A stretch of 64,000 bases of DNA. Source: Tamlana carrageenivorans. Lineage in GTDB: Bacteria > Bacteroidota > Bacteroidia > Flavobacteriales > Flavobacteriaceae. The notes beneath the pieces were generated by a model, which saw only the letters and a list, made by a program, of their open reading frames with translations, did no database searches and was not told the DNA's origin. Position 1 is the first letter of the stretch, and every line of letters begins with the position of its first letter. Positions 25,493-34,085 of the stretch are shown here, piece after piece. The stretch is from positions 1,674,001 to 1,738,000 of the forward strand of contig NZ_CP025938.1 of the NCBI RefSeq assembly GCF_002893765.1, read 5' to 3'. The position numbers and the translations under genes are program-made.

Positions 25493-26377
25493 ATGAAAAC
25501 CACTTTACAACTAGTATTGCTCCTACTAGGGTTAAGTTCCTTTGCACAGGAAAGGACCTTGGTCACCGACAAGAAAAACTACGAGCTTGGTGAGGTGATC
25601 AACATAAAGTTCTCATGGCACCATGATGTGGTCTATGACTCCATCCAGCAGGTAGATCTCAGTGATTTTAAGATCAAGAACAAAACGGAAAGCATCACCT
25701 ACAGTAGCGGCAAAATGACCAAGGCCTCAAGTTGTAGGATGGAGGCCTATGACAGCGGCACCTATGTTATTGAATCGCCAGTGTATTATTTTAAGGGAAA
25801 AGCATTTAGAGCTGCACCGGTAAAGATTCAGGTCACTGCGCCACAGGAGTATGAGAGCATTAAAAAAGAGTTCAAAAAATACACAGACCATATCGCAGCT
25901 AAAGATTTTGAAGCTTCGATGGAGTATCTGCTACCGGAGTTTTTTGATATTTTCCCCCGCTCACATGTGGTCAAGATCATGGAAGAATCGTTTGATGCGC
26001 CAGAAGCAGAAATTGATTTTAAAAAGTTCCGTATCCTCAACATTGACGAGCCCCGTAAGGTCAAGGGGAAATATTATGCGTCGATGCGCTATATGACCGT
26101 AATGACTATGAAGCCGACAGTCGTTGCGGAGATTGAACCGGGAAGTGACGAAATGAAGTTGGCTGAAAACCTGATTACATTGGCTCTCGAAAAGACTTTT
26201 GGCTCCAAGAACGTCAAATACATTAAAAAGAGGGGCTTCTACGAAATAAAAAGCGTTACCGATGCATATGCAGTATCCAAAAAAGGCAAGAGTGATTGGA
26301 AATTTTTGGTCTTGGAAAGGGAGTATAAGTTAGTGTTGGAAAAATTGATTCCGAAAGAAATGTTTTCAAAAATATAA
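25493..26377 (+). CDS. Secreted protein of unknown function with unusual base composition (294 aa)
   Basis: Exported protein; signal peptide TTLQLVLLLLGLSSFAQ. The first ~100 residues look like an Ig-type beta sandwich (LVTDKKNYELGEVINIKFSW ... IESPVYYFKGKAFRAAPVKI). The C-terminal ~170 residues (IKKEFKKYTDHIAAKDFEAS, EYLLPEFFDIFPRSH) resemble an NTF2/SnoaL-like cone, but this is only an impression. I cannot name the family. Its codons are visibly richer in G and C (many AAG, GAG, ATC, ACC, CTG) than the genes around it, suggesting a foreign origin. It lies between a terminator and a fragment copied from the toxin gene, as if inserted into the decayed toxin locus. Confidence 0.72.
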   Translation: MKTTLQLVLLLLGLSSFAQERTLVTDKKNYELGEVINIKFSWHHDVVYDSIQQVDLSDFKIKNKTESITYSSGKMTKASSCRMEAYDSGTYVIESPVYYFKGKAFRAAPVKIQVTAPQEYESIKKEFKKYTDHIAAKDFEASMEYLLPEFFDIFPRSHVVKIMEESFDAPEAEIDFKKFRILNIDEPRKVKGKYYASMRYMTVMTMKPTVVAEIEPGSDEMKLAENLITLALEKTFGSKNVKYIKKRGFYEIKSVTDAYAVSKKGKSDWKFLVLEREYKLVLEKLIPKEMFSKI

Positions 26378-26394
26378 GCTGTTCCGTAGCTCAT

Positions 26395-26448
26395 AATAGT
26401 TTTGAGACCACTTTGGATCATGCTGGGCGACTAATTTTAAAATTTTAA
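26395..26448 (+). pseudogene. Fragment duplicated from the toxin gene
   Basis: The peptide FETTLDHAGRLIL and its codons match toxin bases 23092-23139 with a few synonymous changes, then the frame ends at TAA. It is the right-hand debris of a second toxin gene, in the same order and orientation as the intact locus. Confidence 0.8.
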
Positions 26449-26592
26449 CAAGAATTGGTATAATACAAATTTCAATCTAGCATAACCATGGGGTGTTTTT
26501 GAGTTTAGAGGAAAATGTACAGTTCATGTCGAGTGTGAAATCAGGGAGTAATTAAGGTTTTAATATAGTTTTACTGTTTAAAACCAAATCGT

Positions 26593-28632
26593 ATGAAACT
26601 TTTTAATTACCTACTTATACTTTGCTGTACATTTCAACTCACGGCACAAAACTATTCAGGGACCATTACCGATAAATCTACAGGTGCTTTTATTGAAGGC
26701 GCCTTAGTGACTTTGGTTGAAACTAACCAACAAATTACAACAACAGGCAACGGACAGTTTTCATTCTCGGTAACCGATAATTCGCCTAGAACTCTTCAAA
26801 TTAACAAAGCAGGCTATGTTTTTGAAGATTTAAGAAGTCTTACGCCAACCACTAATATCGATATTCAGCTAAGAGTTAAAATAAAAAGCACGGCAACGTC
26901 GCGTTGGGAGAATTATTTATCGAGTTGCACCGCATATAATAATCCAAATATCCCAGATGATGTCAATTGGAATGTCACCTTTACCGAAACGAATTTAACA
27001 GGCGATTTTGCTCCCGATGCCACTTATACCCGTCGTGATCCTAGTGCGGTTATTCAGCATAATGGCTTGTATTATGTGTGGTACACTTATAAATTATCGG
27101 AAACCTCAACCTATTTTGGTACCAACGATGTTAACGATAATGTGTTTCCTTGGGATTATTGTGATATTTATTTCGCTACCTCTGTAGATGGTTATAATTG
27201 GGATGAACAGGGTGTTGCTGTGGCTCGGGGAGCTTCCGGTCGTTTCGACGATCGCTCTGTGTTTACACCAGAAATCTTTGAGCATGAAAATAAATTCTAT
27301 TTAATATATCAGGCGGTTCAGCATCCCTATATCGAGCGGGTAAAGAATACCGTAGCTATGGCGGTAGCCGATTCGCCTAATGGTCCATGGACGAAACTAG
27401 AGTCGCCTATTTTAAGAGCCACCGATAATGGTATTTGGGCAACAAATTCTACAAGTCGTCTTGATGTGATTGAGAAAGGCGATTTTGATAGTCATAAGGT
27501 GCATGATCCTTGCCTCATGTTTTATAATAATAAATTTTACCTATACTATAAAGGCGAGCGTATGGGCGAGGAACGCTATTGTGGAGAGCGCGAAATTCGT
27601 TGGGGCGTTGCTATTGCCGATCAACCAACGGGACCGTATATTAAATCGGAATACAATCCTATAACAACTTCGGGGCATGAAGTAAGTGTTTGGCAATATA
27701 ATAATGGTATTGCTATCATTCAAAAATTGGATGGTCCCGAAAGAGGCTCGGTACAGTTCTCTACCGATGGGGTAAATTTTGAAATGAAGGGTACAGCAAC
27801 ACATGTACCTGATGCATTAGGTATTTTTCGTTCAAACACGGAAGGCACAACACCTTCAGCTGGGGTTACTTGGGGATTGGCACATCAACTTAATTGGGAT
27901 CAGGTGCAAGGCGGTTGGATGCATTTAAAACGTTTTGATTTGGTACAGGAAGTCAACGAACCCTCAAGTGATGCCATTATTATAGAAGCCGAAGATTTTG
28001 AAGCTACTAAAAATGAAGTGGGATATGCACCAAATGGTTATGATGGTGTGCATGCCAACGCCACAGGGGTTGATCACGTTAACCGCCAAGATTGGATGGA
28101 GTTTACAGTATATATTCCTGAAACTGGTATGTATGAACTCACGTATCTTATAAGTACGCCTTCAGATAATGCTGCTGTGCAAATGCAAATAGATGGACAA
28201 ATTGTTGCTAATACGACCGTGCCTAATAATGGTAGTTGGTCGAATTACGAGCTTTTAAAGCATCAATCGCTTATTCATATTGAATCTGGTGTTTATGTGA
28301 TTCGCATTTTAGCAAATGGAAGCAACGATTGGCAATGGAATATGGATAAGTTTTACTTAGAGAAACAATCGGCATTAGGCGTTTATCCGCAGGGCAGTGA
28401 TGTTTTAGATGACTTATACGTGTATCCAAATCCTTCAAAATCATTTTTGTATATCGGTAATCTTAAACAATCGGTAAATTATAAGATTTATGATCTTTTA
28501 GGAAGACATGTATCACAGGGCATAGTAGGTCCAAAAAAATCGGTTGAAATTACAAATTTTGAAGAAGGACAATACGTGTTGATGCTGGAATATAAAAAGG
28601 CTAAGCAGTCTTTGATGTTTATAAAGGCATAG
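26593..28632 (+). CDS. GH117-type alpha-1,3-L-neoagarooligosaccharide hydrolase with extra domains and T9SS signal
   Basis: Secreted glycoside hydrolase (679 aa) expected to remove 3,6-anhydro-L-galactose from the non-reducing end of neoagaro-oligosaccharides. Domains: signal peptide (NYLLILCCTFQLTAQ); carboxypeptidase-regulatory-like beta sandwich (~20-95, GTITDKSTGAFIEGALVTLV); five-bladed beta-propeller of GH117 (~100-460) with RRDPSAVI, FDDRSVFTPEIF, SHKVHDPCLMFYNNKFYLYY, GEREIRWGVAIAD and SGHEVSVWQYNNG, which include the conserved acidic and His/Glu residues; a CBM6-like module (~468-595, IIIEAEDFEA ... WMEFTVYIPE); and a type A sorting domain (YVYPNPSKSFLYIG ... QYVLMLEYKKAKQ). Other agar genes are absent nearby. 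Typical GH117 enzymes lack the regulatory-like and CBM6 additions. Confidence 0.82.
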   Translation: MKLFNYLLILCCTFQLTAQNYSGTITDKSTGAFIEGALVTLVETNQQITTTGNGQFSFSVTDNSPRTLQINKAGYVFEDLRSLTPTTNIDIQLRVKIKSTATSRWENYLSSCTAYNNPNIPDDVNWNVTFTETNLTGDFAPDATYTRRDPSAVIQHNGLYYVWYTYKLSETSTYFGTNDVNDNVFPWDYCDIYFATSVDGYNWDEQGVAVARGASGRFDDRSVFTPEIFEHENKFYLIYQAVQHPYIERVKNTVAMAVADSPNGPWTKLESPILRATDNGIWATNSTSRLDVIEKGDFDSHKVHDPCLMFYNNKFYLYYKGERMGEERYCGEREIRWGVAIADQPTGPYIKSEYNPITTSGHEVSVWQYNNGIAIIQKLDGPERGSVQFSTDGVNFEMKGTATHVPDALGIFRSNTEGTTPSAGVTWGLAHQLNWDQVQGGWMHLKRFDLVQEVNEPSSDAIIIEAEDFEATKNEVGYAPNGYDGVHANATGVDHVNRQDWMEFTVYIPETGMYELTYLISTPSDNAAVQMQIDGQIVANTTVPNNGSWSNYELLKHQSLIHIESGVYVIRILANGSNDWQWNMDKFYLEKQSALGVYPQGSDVLDDLYVYPNPSKSFLYIGNLKQSVNYKIYDLLGRHVSQGIVGPKKSVEITNFEEGQYVLMLEYKKAKQSLMFIKA

Positions 28633-28671
28633 GCTATTAAAAGGGTAAAATTTATCGAAGTATATAAATTG

Positions 28672-28744
28672 AAAAAGGTGAACAACCTAATGTTCACCTT
28701 TTTGCCCCAAATCTACCATGAACTTAACCTACTTATGTTATGGT
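28672..28744. repeat. Terminator-plus-palindrome unit, copy 1
   Basis: A 13-bp hairpin (AAAAAGGTGAACA / TGTTCACCTTTTT) lies 40 bases after the GH117 stop and ends its transcript. It is followed by a 41-base tail (GCCCCAAATCTACCATGAAC ... TTATGGT) whose ends form an imperfect inverted repeat. The same hairpin and tail recur at 28896. Confidence 0.85.
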
Positions 28745-28895
28745 GCCCCAAATATAAAGCAGGAATACGAACTGCTAAAATTTATTAGCTGAACTACTTA
28801 AATATTGGCTTAAAAGATATTTTTAATAAAAATAGGAGGGTGTAACCTTCTGAAATAAAGAATTGTAGGGTTTGTATTGTAAAAAAATACGAAAT
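28745..28895. other. Spacer between the two repeat units
   Basis: About 150 bases with no ORF. It begins with a partial third echo of the tail (GCCCCAAAT), so the region may be a worn-down array of the unit. Confidence 0.5.
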
Positions 28896-28966
28896 AAAAA
28901 AGGTGAACAAATGTTCACCTTTTTTGCCCCAAATCTACCATGAACTTAACCTACTTATGTTATGGT
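28896..28966. repeat. Terminator-plus-palindrome unit, copy 2
   Basis: Same 13-bp hairpin (loop shortened to AA or so) and same tail as copy 1, 224 bases further on. For leftward transcription it lies ~140 bases after the amidophosphoribosyltransferase stop and could terminate it. Bases 28967-29102 hold nothing that I recognise. Confidence 0.85.
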
Positions 28967-29102
28967 ATTACCAAGTTATAGGTAATTCCTTTAACTAGAG
29001 TATTTATTAGATAAACGGCAGATTTATAAGATTAAATGTTTTAAAGTGCGATGAAATGTATTAGAGTAAGTTAATTACTACAAAAAATTCATATCATTTT
29101 TA

Positions 29103-31001
29103 TTAATATGCACGTTCGCGATTACCTTCAAAAAAGTTAATAAAAGCTCTGTTAACCACTCTGTTACCTCCAACGGTAGGGTAATTCCCTGTAAAGTACC
29201 AATCACCTAGGTGTTCTGGACATGCTTTATGTAGGTTTTCTACTGGTTGGAAAATAATTTTAACTTCAGCTTTTACACTTTCGTCACTTAATAATTCTGA
29301 GATTTTATCTGAAATCTGCTCATCCGTAAACGGATCGTAAATTTCTTTTACAAAATTTTGGACGTATTTATCGGCAAGTTCCGTTTGCGTAATACATTTT
29401 TCGTACACTTCCTTAACAATATCATATTTACCTTGGTCTTTAAGAAGCTCTAAAGCGGCTCTAAAAGCAATTAAATCTTCAAGACGTGCCATGTCAATAC
29501 CGTAGCAATCTGGGTAACGAATTTGAGGTGCCGACGATACCACGATGATTTTCTTCGGGTTTAAACGATCAAGCATTTTAAGGATACTTTTCTTTAAAGT
29601 CGTCCCTCTTACAATACTATCGTCTATAATTACTAAATTATCATTAGGTTTTATAACGCCATAAGTCACATCGTAAACATGCGCTACCAAATCATCTCTA
29701 CTACTATCTTCGGTAATAAAGGTTCTTAGTTTTACATCTTTAATTGCAATTTTCTCCACTCGGGCACGCTCCGATAAAATTTCGGTTACTTTGGCAGCCG
29801 ATAAGGAACGTTGACCATTCAATATGGCTTCCGTTTTTTTCTCGTTAATGTAGGCTTCAGCCATTTCAATCATACCAAAAAACGACGTTTCGGCTGTATT
29901 AGGAATGTATGAGAACACCGTGTTTTTGGTGTCATTATCTATTGCTTCAAGCACTTTTGGCATTAATAATTTTCCTAGCTTTTTACGCTCTTGATAAATT
30001 TCGGCATCACTACCTCTTGAAAAGTAAATACGCTCAAAAGAACAAGATTTTCTTTCTAAAGGTTCTAAGATTTTTTTAAATCGAACTTCGCCAGATTTTT
30101 TAACAATAATAGCTTGTCCTGGGTCTAATTCTTTTACTTTATCAAATTCAACATTAAAAACAGTTTGAATTACAGGGCGTTCAGAAGCGACTACAACCAC
30201 TTCATCATCCTTATAATAATATGCTGGACGAATACCTGCAGGGTCTCTTAATACGAAGGCATCACCGTGACCAATAAGTCCAGCCATAGCATATCCTCCA
30301 TCCCAGTTTTTAGCAGCACGTTTTAATATTTTAGCTACTTTTAAACGCTCGGCAATGAGCGGAGACGCTTGTTGTTTATTGTAACCTTCCTTTTTTAAAT
30401 CTCTGTAAACCTTGCTCACTTCATCATCTAAGAAATGACCAATTTTTTCCATAATGGTAATGGTATCGGTATATTCCTTTGGATGTTGCCCCAATTCGAT
30501 AAGATTTCCGAATAACTCCTTAACATTCGTCATATTAAAGTTGCCAGCCATAATCAAATTACGGTGCATCCAGTTGTTTTGTCTTAAAAAAGGGTGTACG
30601 CTTTCTACACTATTTTTTCCGAAGGTACCATAACGAACGTGACCTAGTAATACTTCGCCAATGTAAGGGATGTTCTTTTTTTGTGCAGCTACATCATCCA
30701 TATATTCTGGATGCTCTTTAAATTCTTTATTAACACGATCGTTAATTTGAGCAAAAATATCTTGAATAGGCTGTTGGGCGATCGAACGGACTCTACTAAT
30801 GTAGCGTTCTCCTGGTTTTGTATCTAATTTAATACTGGCTAATCCAGCACCATCTTGACCGCGATTGTGCTGTTTTTCCATCATTAAATACATCTTATTT
30901 ACCCCATAAAATGCACTGCCATACTTTTCTTTATAATATTCTAAAGGTTTTAATAGGCGTATAACAGCTATTCCACATTCGTGTTTTAAGGCATCACTCA
31001 T
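29103..31001 (-). CDS. purF: Amidophosphoribosyltransferase (PurF-type, long form)
   Basis: Catalyses the first step of purine synthesis: PRPP plus glutamine to phosphoribosylamine. The N-terminus MSDALKHECGIA places a short propeptide before the nucleophilic Cys9 of the glutamine amidohydrolase domain; further NTN marks are KQHNRGQDGAGLAS, LLGHVRYGTFG and DPAGIRPAYYY. The phosphoribosyltransferase half has the PRPP loop VIIDDSIVRGTTLKKS. At 632 residues it is longer than the ~500 of typical PurF, with insertions and a C-terminal extension ending NYPTVGGNRVVNRAFINFF; this long type is common in Bacteroidota, which may also carry a shorter paralogue. The PfkB kinase gene is upstream in the same direction, separated by a terminator. 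Confidence 0.88.
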   Translation of the reverse strand: MSDALKHECGIAVIRLLKPLEYYKEKYGSAFYGVNKMYLMMEKQHNRGQDGAGLASIKLDTKPGERYISRVRSIAQQPIQDIFAQINDRVNKEFKEHPEYMDDVAAQKKNIPYIGEVLLGHVRYGTFGKNSVESVHPFLRQNNWMHRNLIMAGNFNMTNVKELFGNLIELGQHPKEYTDTITIMEKIGHFLDDEVSKVYRDLKKEGYNKQQASPLIAERLKVAKILKRAAKNWDGGYAMAGLIGHGDAFVLRDPAGIRPAYYYKDDEVVVVASERPVIQTVFNVEFDKVKELDPGQAIIVKKSGEVRFKKILEPLERKSCSFERIYFSRGSDAEIYQERKKLGKLLMPKVLEAIDNDTKNTVFSYIPNTAETSFFGMIEMAEAYINEKKTEAILNGQRSLSAAKVTEILSERARVEKIAIKDVKLRTFITEDSSRDDLVAHVYDVTYGVIKPNDNLVIIDDSIVRGTTLKKSILKMLDRLNPKKIIVVSSAPQIRYPDCYGIDMARLEDLIAFRAALELLKDQGKYDIVKEVYEKCITQTELADKYVQNFVKEIYDPFTDEQISDKISELLSDESVKAEVKIIFQPVENLHKACPEHLGDWYFTGNYPTVGGNRVVNRAFINFFEGNRERAY

Positions 31002-31089
31002 AATATTCTTGTTTTCGCTTATTTAAAAATTCGTAACGAGGTGTTGAATTTTTATTTTTTGCTGAATTCTAAAAGGTTTATAATTAAAA

Positions 31090-31111
31090 ACGCACTCTTT
31101 TTCGAGCGCGT
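31090..31111 (-). terminator. Terminator after the PfkB-family gene
   Basis: An 8-bp stem with one mismatch (ACGCGCTC / GAGTGCGT on the minus strand) and a 6-base loop runs into TTTTTAATTA, starting 4 bases after the kinase stop. Confidence 0.65.
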
Positions 31112-31115
31112 TGTG

Positions 31116-32042
31116 TTATGCTAATTCTATATCAAACTGGGTTAAATCTTTAAACTGTAATAAGCGTTGATGTACTTCTTGATTTGATAAATTTTGGGTG
31201 CGTTCTGTACCAAATTTTTCCACACAAAAAGAGGCTAAAGTAGACCCAAAGATCACAGCGTTTTTCATGTTTTCATAAGAAAAATCGTTGCTTTTAGCAA
31301 GGAAACCAGCAAAGCCACCGGCAAAAGTATCGCCAGCACCTGTTGGGTCAAATACGGCTTTTAAAGGTAATGCAGGAGCATAGAACGCTTGGTCTTTATG
31401 AAATAATAAGGCACCGTGTTCTCCTTTTTTTATCACCACGTATTTAGGTCCCATGGTTTGAATTTTTTCGGCTGCCACTAACAGCGAGTATTCTCCTGTT
31501 AGCTGTCTAGCTTCTTCATCGTTTATCGTAATCACATCCACACGCTTAATCACATTTAATAGATCGTCTAAAGCGCAATCCATCCAGAAATTCATGGTAT
31601 CTAAAATGGCTAATTTGGGCTTGGTCTCCATTTGATCTAAAACACTAGTTTGGACGAGAGGATGTAGATTTCCTAACATTACCACTTCGGCATCTTTGTA
31701 GTTTTCAGGAACCACAGGTTTGAAATCTGCCAAGGTATTTAGTTCTGTAATTAAGGTATCTCGAGAATTCATATCGTTGTGGTAGCGTCCGCTCCAAAAG
31801 AATGTTTTACCATCTTTAACGATTTCAATTCCTGAAATATCAATGTTTTTATTGGATAATAAGTCTAAATATTCCTGCGGAAAATCGCCTCCTACTACAG
31901 AAACAGCAGCAGTGTCGACATTAAAATAAGAAGCCGCAAGACCGATAAAAGTTGCAGCGCCCCCAAGAATTTTATCAGTTTTTCCGAAAGGCGTTTCAAT
32001 AGCGTCAAAAGCTACTGTGCCAACTATTACTAATTTACTCAT
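31116..32042 (-). CDS. PfkB-family carbohydrate/nucleoside kinase
   Basis: Cytoplasmic ribokinase-fold kinase of ~308 residues. Both PfkB signatures are visible: the GG motif near the N-terminus (KILGGAATFIGLAASYFNVD) and the C-terminal anion-hole and catalytic base motif FDPTGAGDTFAGGFAGFLA. Substrate is uncertain: adenosine, ribose or a similar sugar are possible. The ATG at 32042 (MSKLVIVGTVAFD) starts on the first beta strand; nine upstream codons are unneeded. Upstream lies a TATATTTG box; downstream a terminator separates it from the PurF gene. Together with purF and purN it may serve nucleotide metabolism. Confidence 0.86.
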   Translation of the reverse strand: MSKLVIVGTVAFDAIETPFGKTDKILGGAATFIGLAASYFNVDTAAVSVVGGDFPQEYLDLLSNKNIDISGIEIVKDGKTFFWSGRYHNDMNSRDTLITELNTLADFKPVVPENYKDAEVVMLGNLHPLVQTSVLDQMETKPKLAILDTMNFWMDCALDDLLNVIKRVDVITINDEEARQLTGEYSLLVAAEKIQTMGPKYVVIKKGEHGALLFHKDQAFYAPALPLKAVFDPTGAGDTFAGGFAGFLAKSNDFSYENMKNAVIFGSTLASFCVEKFGTERTQNLSNQEVHQRLLQFKDLTQFDIELA

Positions 32043-32066
32043 AAAAGAGAATGGATAATTTTTGTG

Positions 32067-32074
32067 CAAATATA
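32067..32074 (-). promoter_or_regulatory. Candidate -7 box for the PfkB-family gene
   Basis: TATATTTG on the minus strand matches TAnnTTTG, 24 bases before the ATG at 32042. Confidence 0.5.
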
Positions 32075-32185
32075 AGCCTTTTTACAGATTAGGGCGATTA
32101 TATTTATTTCAAATTGATTGAAGTATGATACTTTAATGGTTAAAGATTAATATGTTGTTTGGTGCTGATGATGAGGTTGTTGGGT

Positions 32186-32827
32186 TTATTTTCTTCCAAA
32201 ATCAGCAGGAATTTCTCCCCAAGCTTTGGTTTCCCATTTTACGATGGTGGTTTGGTACGTATTATTTTTTAACCAGTCTAAAGCGCGATCAACCAAATCA
32301 AAAACCGCCTTGTTTTTGGCATTGCGTTTTAATTTGGTATTGCAGGTTTTCTTCTTTACCCAGCTCATCGCAATTTTAGAATCGGTGTACATAATACGGT
32401 CGCTGTTATTTTTTTTCAATAAGGCCAAACCGTGCACTAGGGCTAAAAATTCTCCTATATTATTGGTGCCTTCTTCAAAAGGGCCTTGAATAAAAAGTTG
32501 TTTTTTTGTTTTTGTGTCGACCCCGCGGTATTCCATAACACCTGGGTTTCCGCTAGAGGCTGCATCAACGGCAATAGAATGGTAATTGGGTTTTCCTATT
32601 TTTTTAAGTTGTTCGGGACTTAAGGCGCTTTCAAAAGATTTGTTTTTTCCAACGTGGTCGAAATAACTACCATCCAGAGCTTTTTTGGCAGCATCCAAAG
32701 TTGGAAAAGATTTGTATTGGGCACTAGGATAATCTTTAATTAAAGATTTACAAGTGTTCCAAGAGTCAAAAACCCCAGTTTTGTGACCTTTCCAAATGGT
32801 ATAGTATTTCTTTTTAGATTTCGACAT
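32186..32827 (-). CDS. Ribonuclease H with N-terminal viroplasmin-like domain
   Basis: RNA-DNA hybrid nuclease of 213 residues. The first ~50 residues form the small hybrid-binding/caulimovirus-viroplasmin domain (YYTIWKGHKTGVFDSWNTCK, YKSFPTLDAAKKAL) found at the start of eukaryotic RNase H1 and many Bacteroidota RNases H. The catalytic domain follows: Asp in SIAVDAASSGNPG, Glu in NNIGEFLALVHGLALLKK, Asp in IMYTDSKIAMSWVKKK, and a C-terminal acidic segment KWETKAWGEIPADFGRK. AVDAASSGNPG replaces the common TDGSxxGNPG but keeps the aspartate. Role: removal of RNA primers and R-loops. It stands alone between the kinase and purN. Confidence 0.88.
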   Translation of the reverse strand: MSKSKKKYYTIWKGHKTGVFDSWNTCKSLIKDYPSAQYKSFPTLDAAKKALDGSYFDHVGKNKSFESALSPEQLKKIGKPNYHSIAVDAASSGNPGVMEYRGVDTKTKKQLFIQGPFEEGTNNIGEFLALVHGLALLKKNNSDRIMYTDSKIAMSWVKKKTCNTKLKRNAKNKAVFDLVDRALDWLKNNTYQTTIVKWETKAWGEIPADFGRK

Positions 32828-32987
32828 TTTTGTTATTCCCTTAAAGGAGGGAATCTCATAAATTTAAGTTGTGTTCTAGACACAGATTTTCACCGATTAA
32901 TAAAGTATGCTAAAGGTAGTTAGCTGAGAACATCTTATATAATGTTGTAAATATACAAATGTTCTGCAGGTTGAATTTTAATAATAA

Positions 32988-33554
32988 TTACGCATGGAGT
33001 AGTTCTTCTACCACCTTAGGAAAGTGCTCCATTTCTAAGGTATGAATTTTTGCAGCAACATCATCGGCTGTGTCGGTTGGATCAACTTCACAAGTAGCTT
33101 GGAAAATAATGGCGCCTTCATCGTAATGTTCATTCACATAGTGTATGGTGATGCCTGTTTGTGTTTCTTTGTTGGCAACCACCGCATTGTGAACATGCAT
33201 ACCATACATGCCTTTTCCGCCATAATTAGGGAGTAAAGCAGGATGTACATTAATGACTTTATTAGGAAAGGCATTCAATATATTATCGGGGAATTTCCAA
33301 AGATATCCTGCAAGCACTATTAAATCTGGCTTAGAGGCTTTTAGAATATTAAGGACGTCTTCCGTTTTTGAGATGGCTATGCTGTTAAAGGATAAAGCAC
33401 TAACGTTAAGTTTTTTTGCCCGATCCAATACTTTCGCTTGAGGATTGTTTGTGAGCACCTGCACGACCGTTGCCGTTTCGCTATTTTCGAAAAAACGAAT
33501 TAAATTTTCGGCATTAGAGCCGCTTCCTGAGGCAAATATCACAATGCGTTTCAT
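32988..33554 (-). CDS. purN: Phosphoribosylglycinamide formyltransferase
   Basis: Transfers a formyl group from 10-formyltetrahydrofolate to GAR in step three of purine synthesis. 188 residues, the normal length. Visible landmarks: the phosphate-binding start IVIFASGSGSNAENLIRFF, the catalytic region INVHPALLPNYGGKGMYG (Asn and His of the family), GITIHYVNEHYDEGAIIFQ with its aspartate, and the C-terminal helix LEMEHFPKVVEELL. It is divergent from acpP with a 275-base gap that holds two promoter-like boxes for acpP. Confidence 0.95.
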   Translation of the reverse strand: MKRIVIFASGSGSNAENLIRFFENSETATVVQVLTNNPQAKVLDRAKKLNVSALSFNSIAISKTEDVLNILKASKPDLIVLAGYLWKFPDNILNAFPNKVINVHPALLPNYGGKGMYGMHVHNAVVANKETQTGITIHYVNEHYDEGAIIFQATCEVDPTDTADDVAAKIHTLEMEHFPKVVEELLHA

Positions 33555-33659
33555 TTATTTTATGCGTTTTTTTAAAGGTTGTAAAAGATTTTAACGCCAA
33601 TTAAGGAGAATTCTTGTTAAAATCCTCATAAGTTGCGTTTTAATACAGACTTATAGACT

Positions 33660-33667
33660 TATATTTG
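33660..33667 (+). promoter_or_regulatory. Distal candidate -7 box for acpP
   Basis: TATATTTG matches TAnnTTTG, 162 bases before the acpP start. A TTG lies at 33633-33635, somewhat too far for ideal spacing. Confidence 0.45.
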
Positions 33668-33789
33668 TACCGGCAAAAAAAAGAATAATTATTAACAATT
33701 AGAAGCGATTATATAAATACTTAAAAGTAATTTTAGTAAATTACAGACACATTTTTAAACTAAAGACGTGTTTTAAAAATAAAGTTTTT

Positions 33790-33797
33790 TATTTTTG
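33790..33797 (+). promoter_or_regulatory. Proximal candidate -7 box for acpP
   Basis: TATTTTTG matches TAnnTTTG, 32 bases before the acpP ATG, giving a short AT-rich leader. Confidence 0.55.
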
Positions 33798-33829
33798 CAG
33801 CCTAAATTAAAAATTTAAAATTAAAAGTT

Positions 33830-34063
33830 ATGTCAGACATTGCATCAAGAGTAAAAGCGATTATCGTAGACAAATTAGGAGTAGATGAGAACGAAGTTGT
33901 TACTGAAGCTAGCTTCACAAATGATTTAGGAGCAGACTCTTTAGATACTGTAGAATTAATTATGGAGTTCGAAAAAGAATTCGATATTCAAATACCAGAT
34001 GATCAAGCTGAAAATATCGCAACAGTTGGTCAAGCTATTTCTTACATAGAAGCAGCAAAATAA
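33830..34063 (+). CDS. acpP: Acyl carrier protein
   Basis: Small acidic carrier (77 aa) that holds growing acyl chains on a phosphopantetheine arm. The attachment serine is in the canonical DLGADSLDTVELIMEFEKEF (residues ~33-52), and the start MSDIASRVKAIIVDKLGVDE and end IATVGQAISYIEAAK are classic. It lies 22 bases before fabF, with which it forms the standard fatty-acid pair, and has two possible promoter boxes upstream. Confidence 0.98.
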   Translation: MSDIASRVKAIIVDKLGVDENEVVTEASFTNDLGADSLDTVELIMEFEKEFDIQIPDDQAENIATVGQAISYIEAAK

Positions 34064-34085
34064 GTAAAAACAAGCAAAATACTTT

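Noticed and set aside
19345..26592. Integrative element or prophage carrying the toxin locus
   Set aside because: No integrase, transposase, att-like direct repeats or tRNA boundary seen; duplications inside the locus explain the structure without a mobile element.
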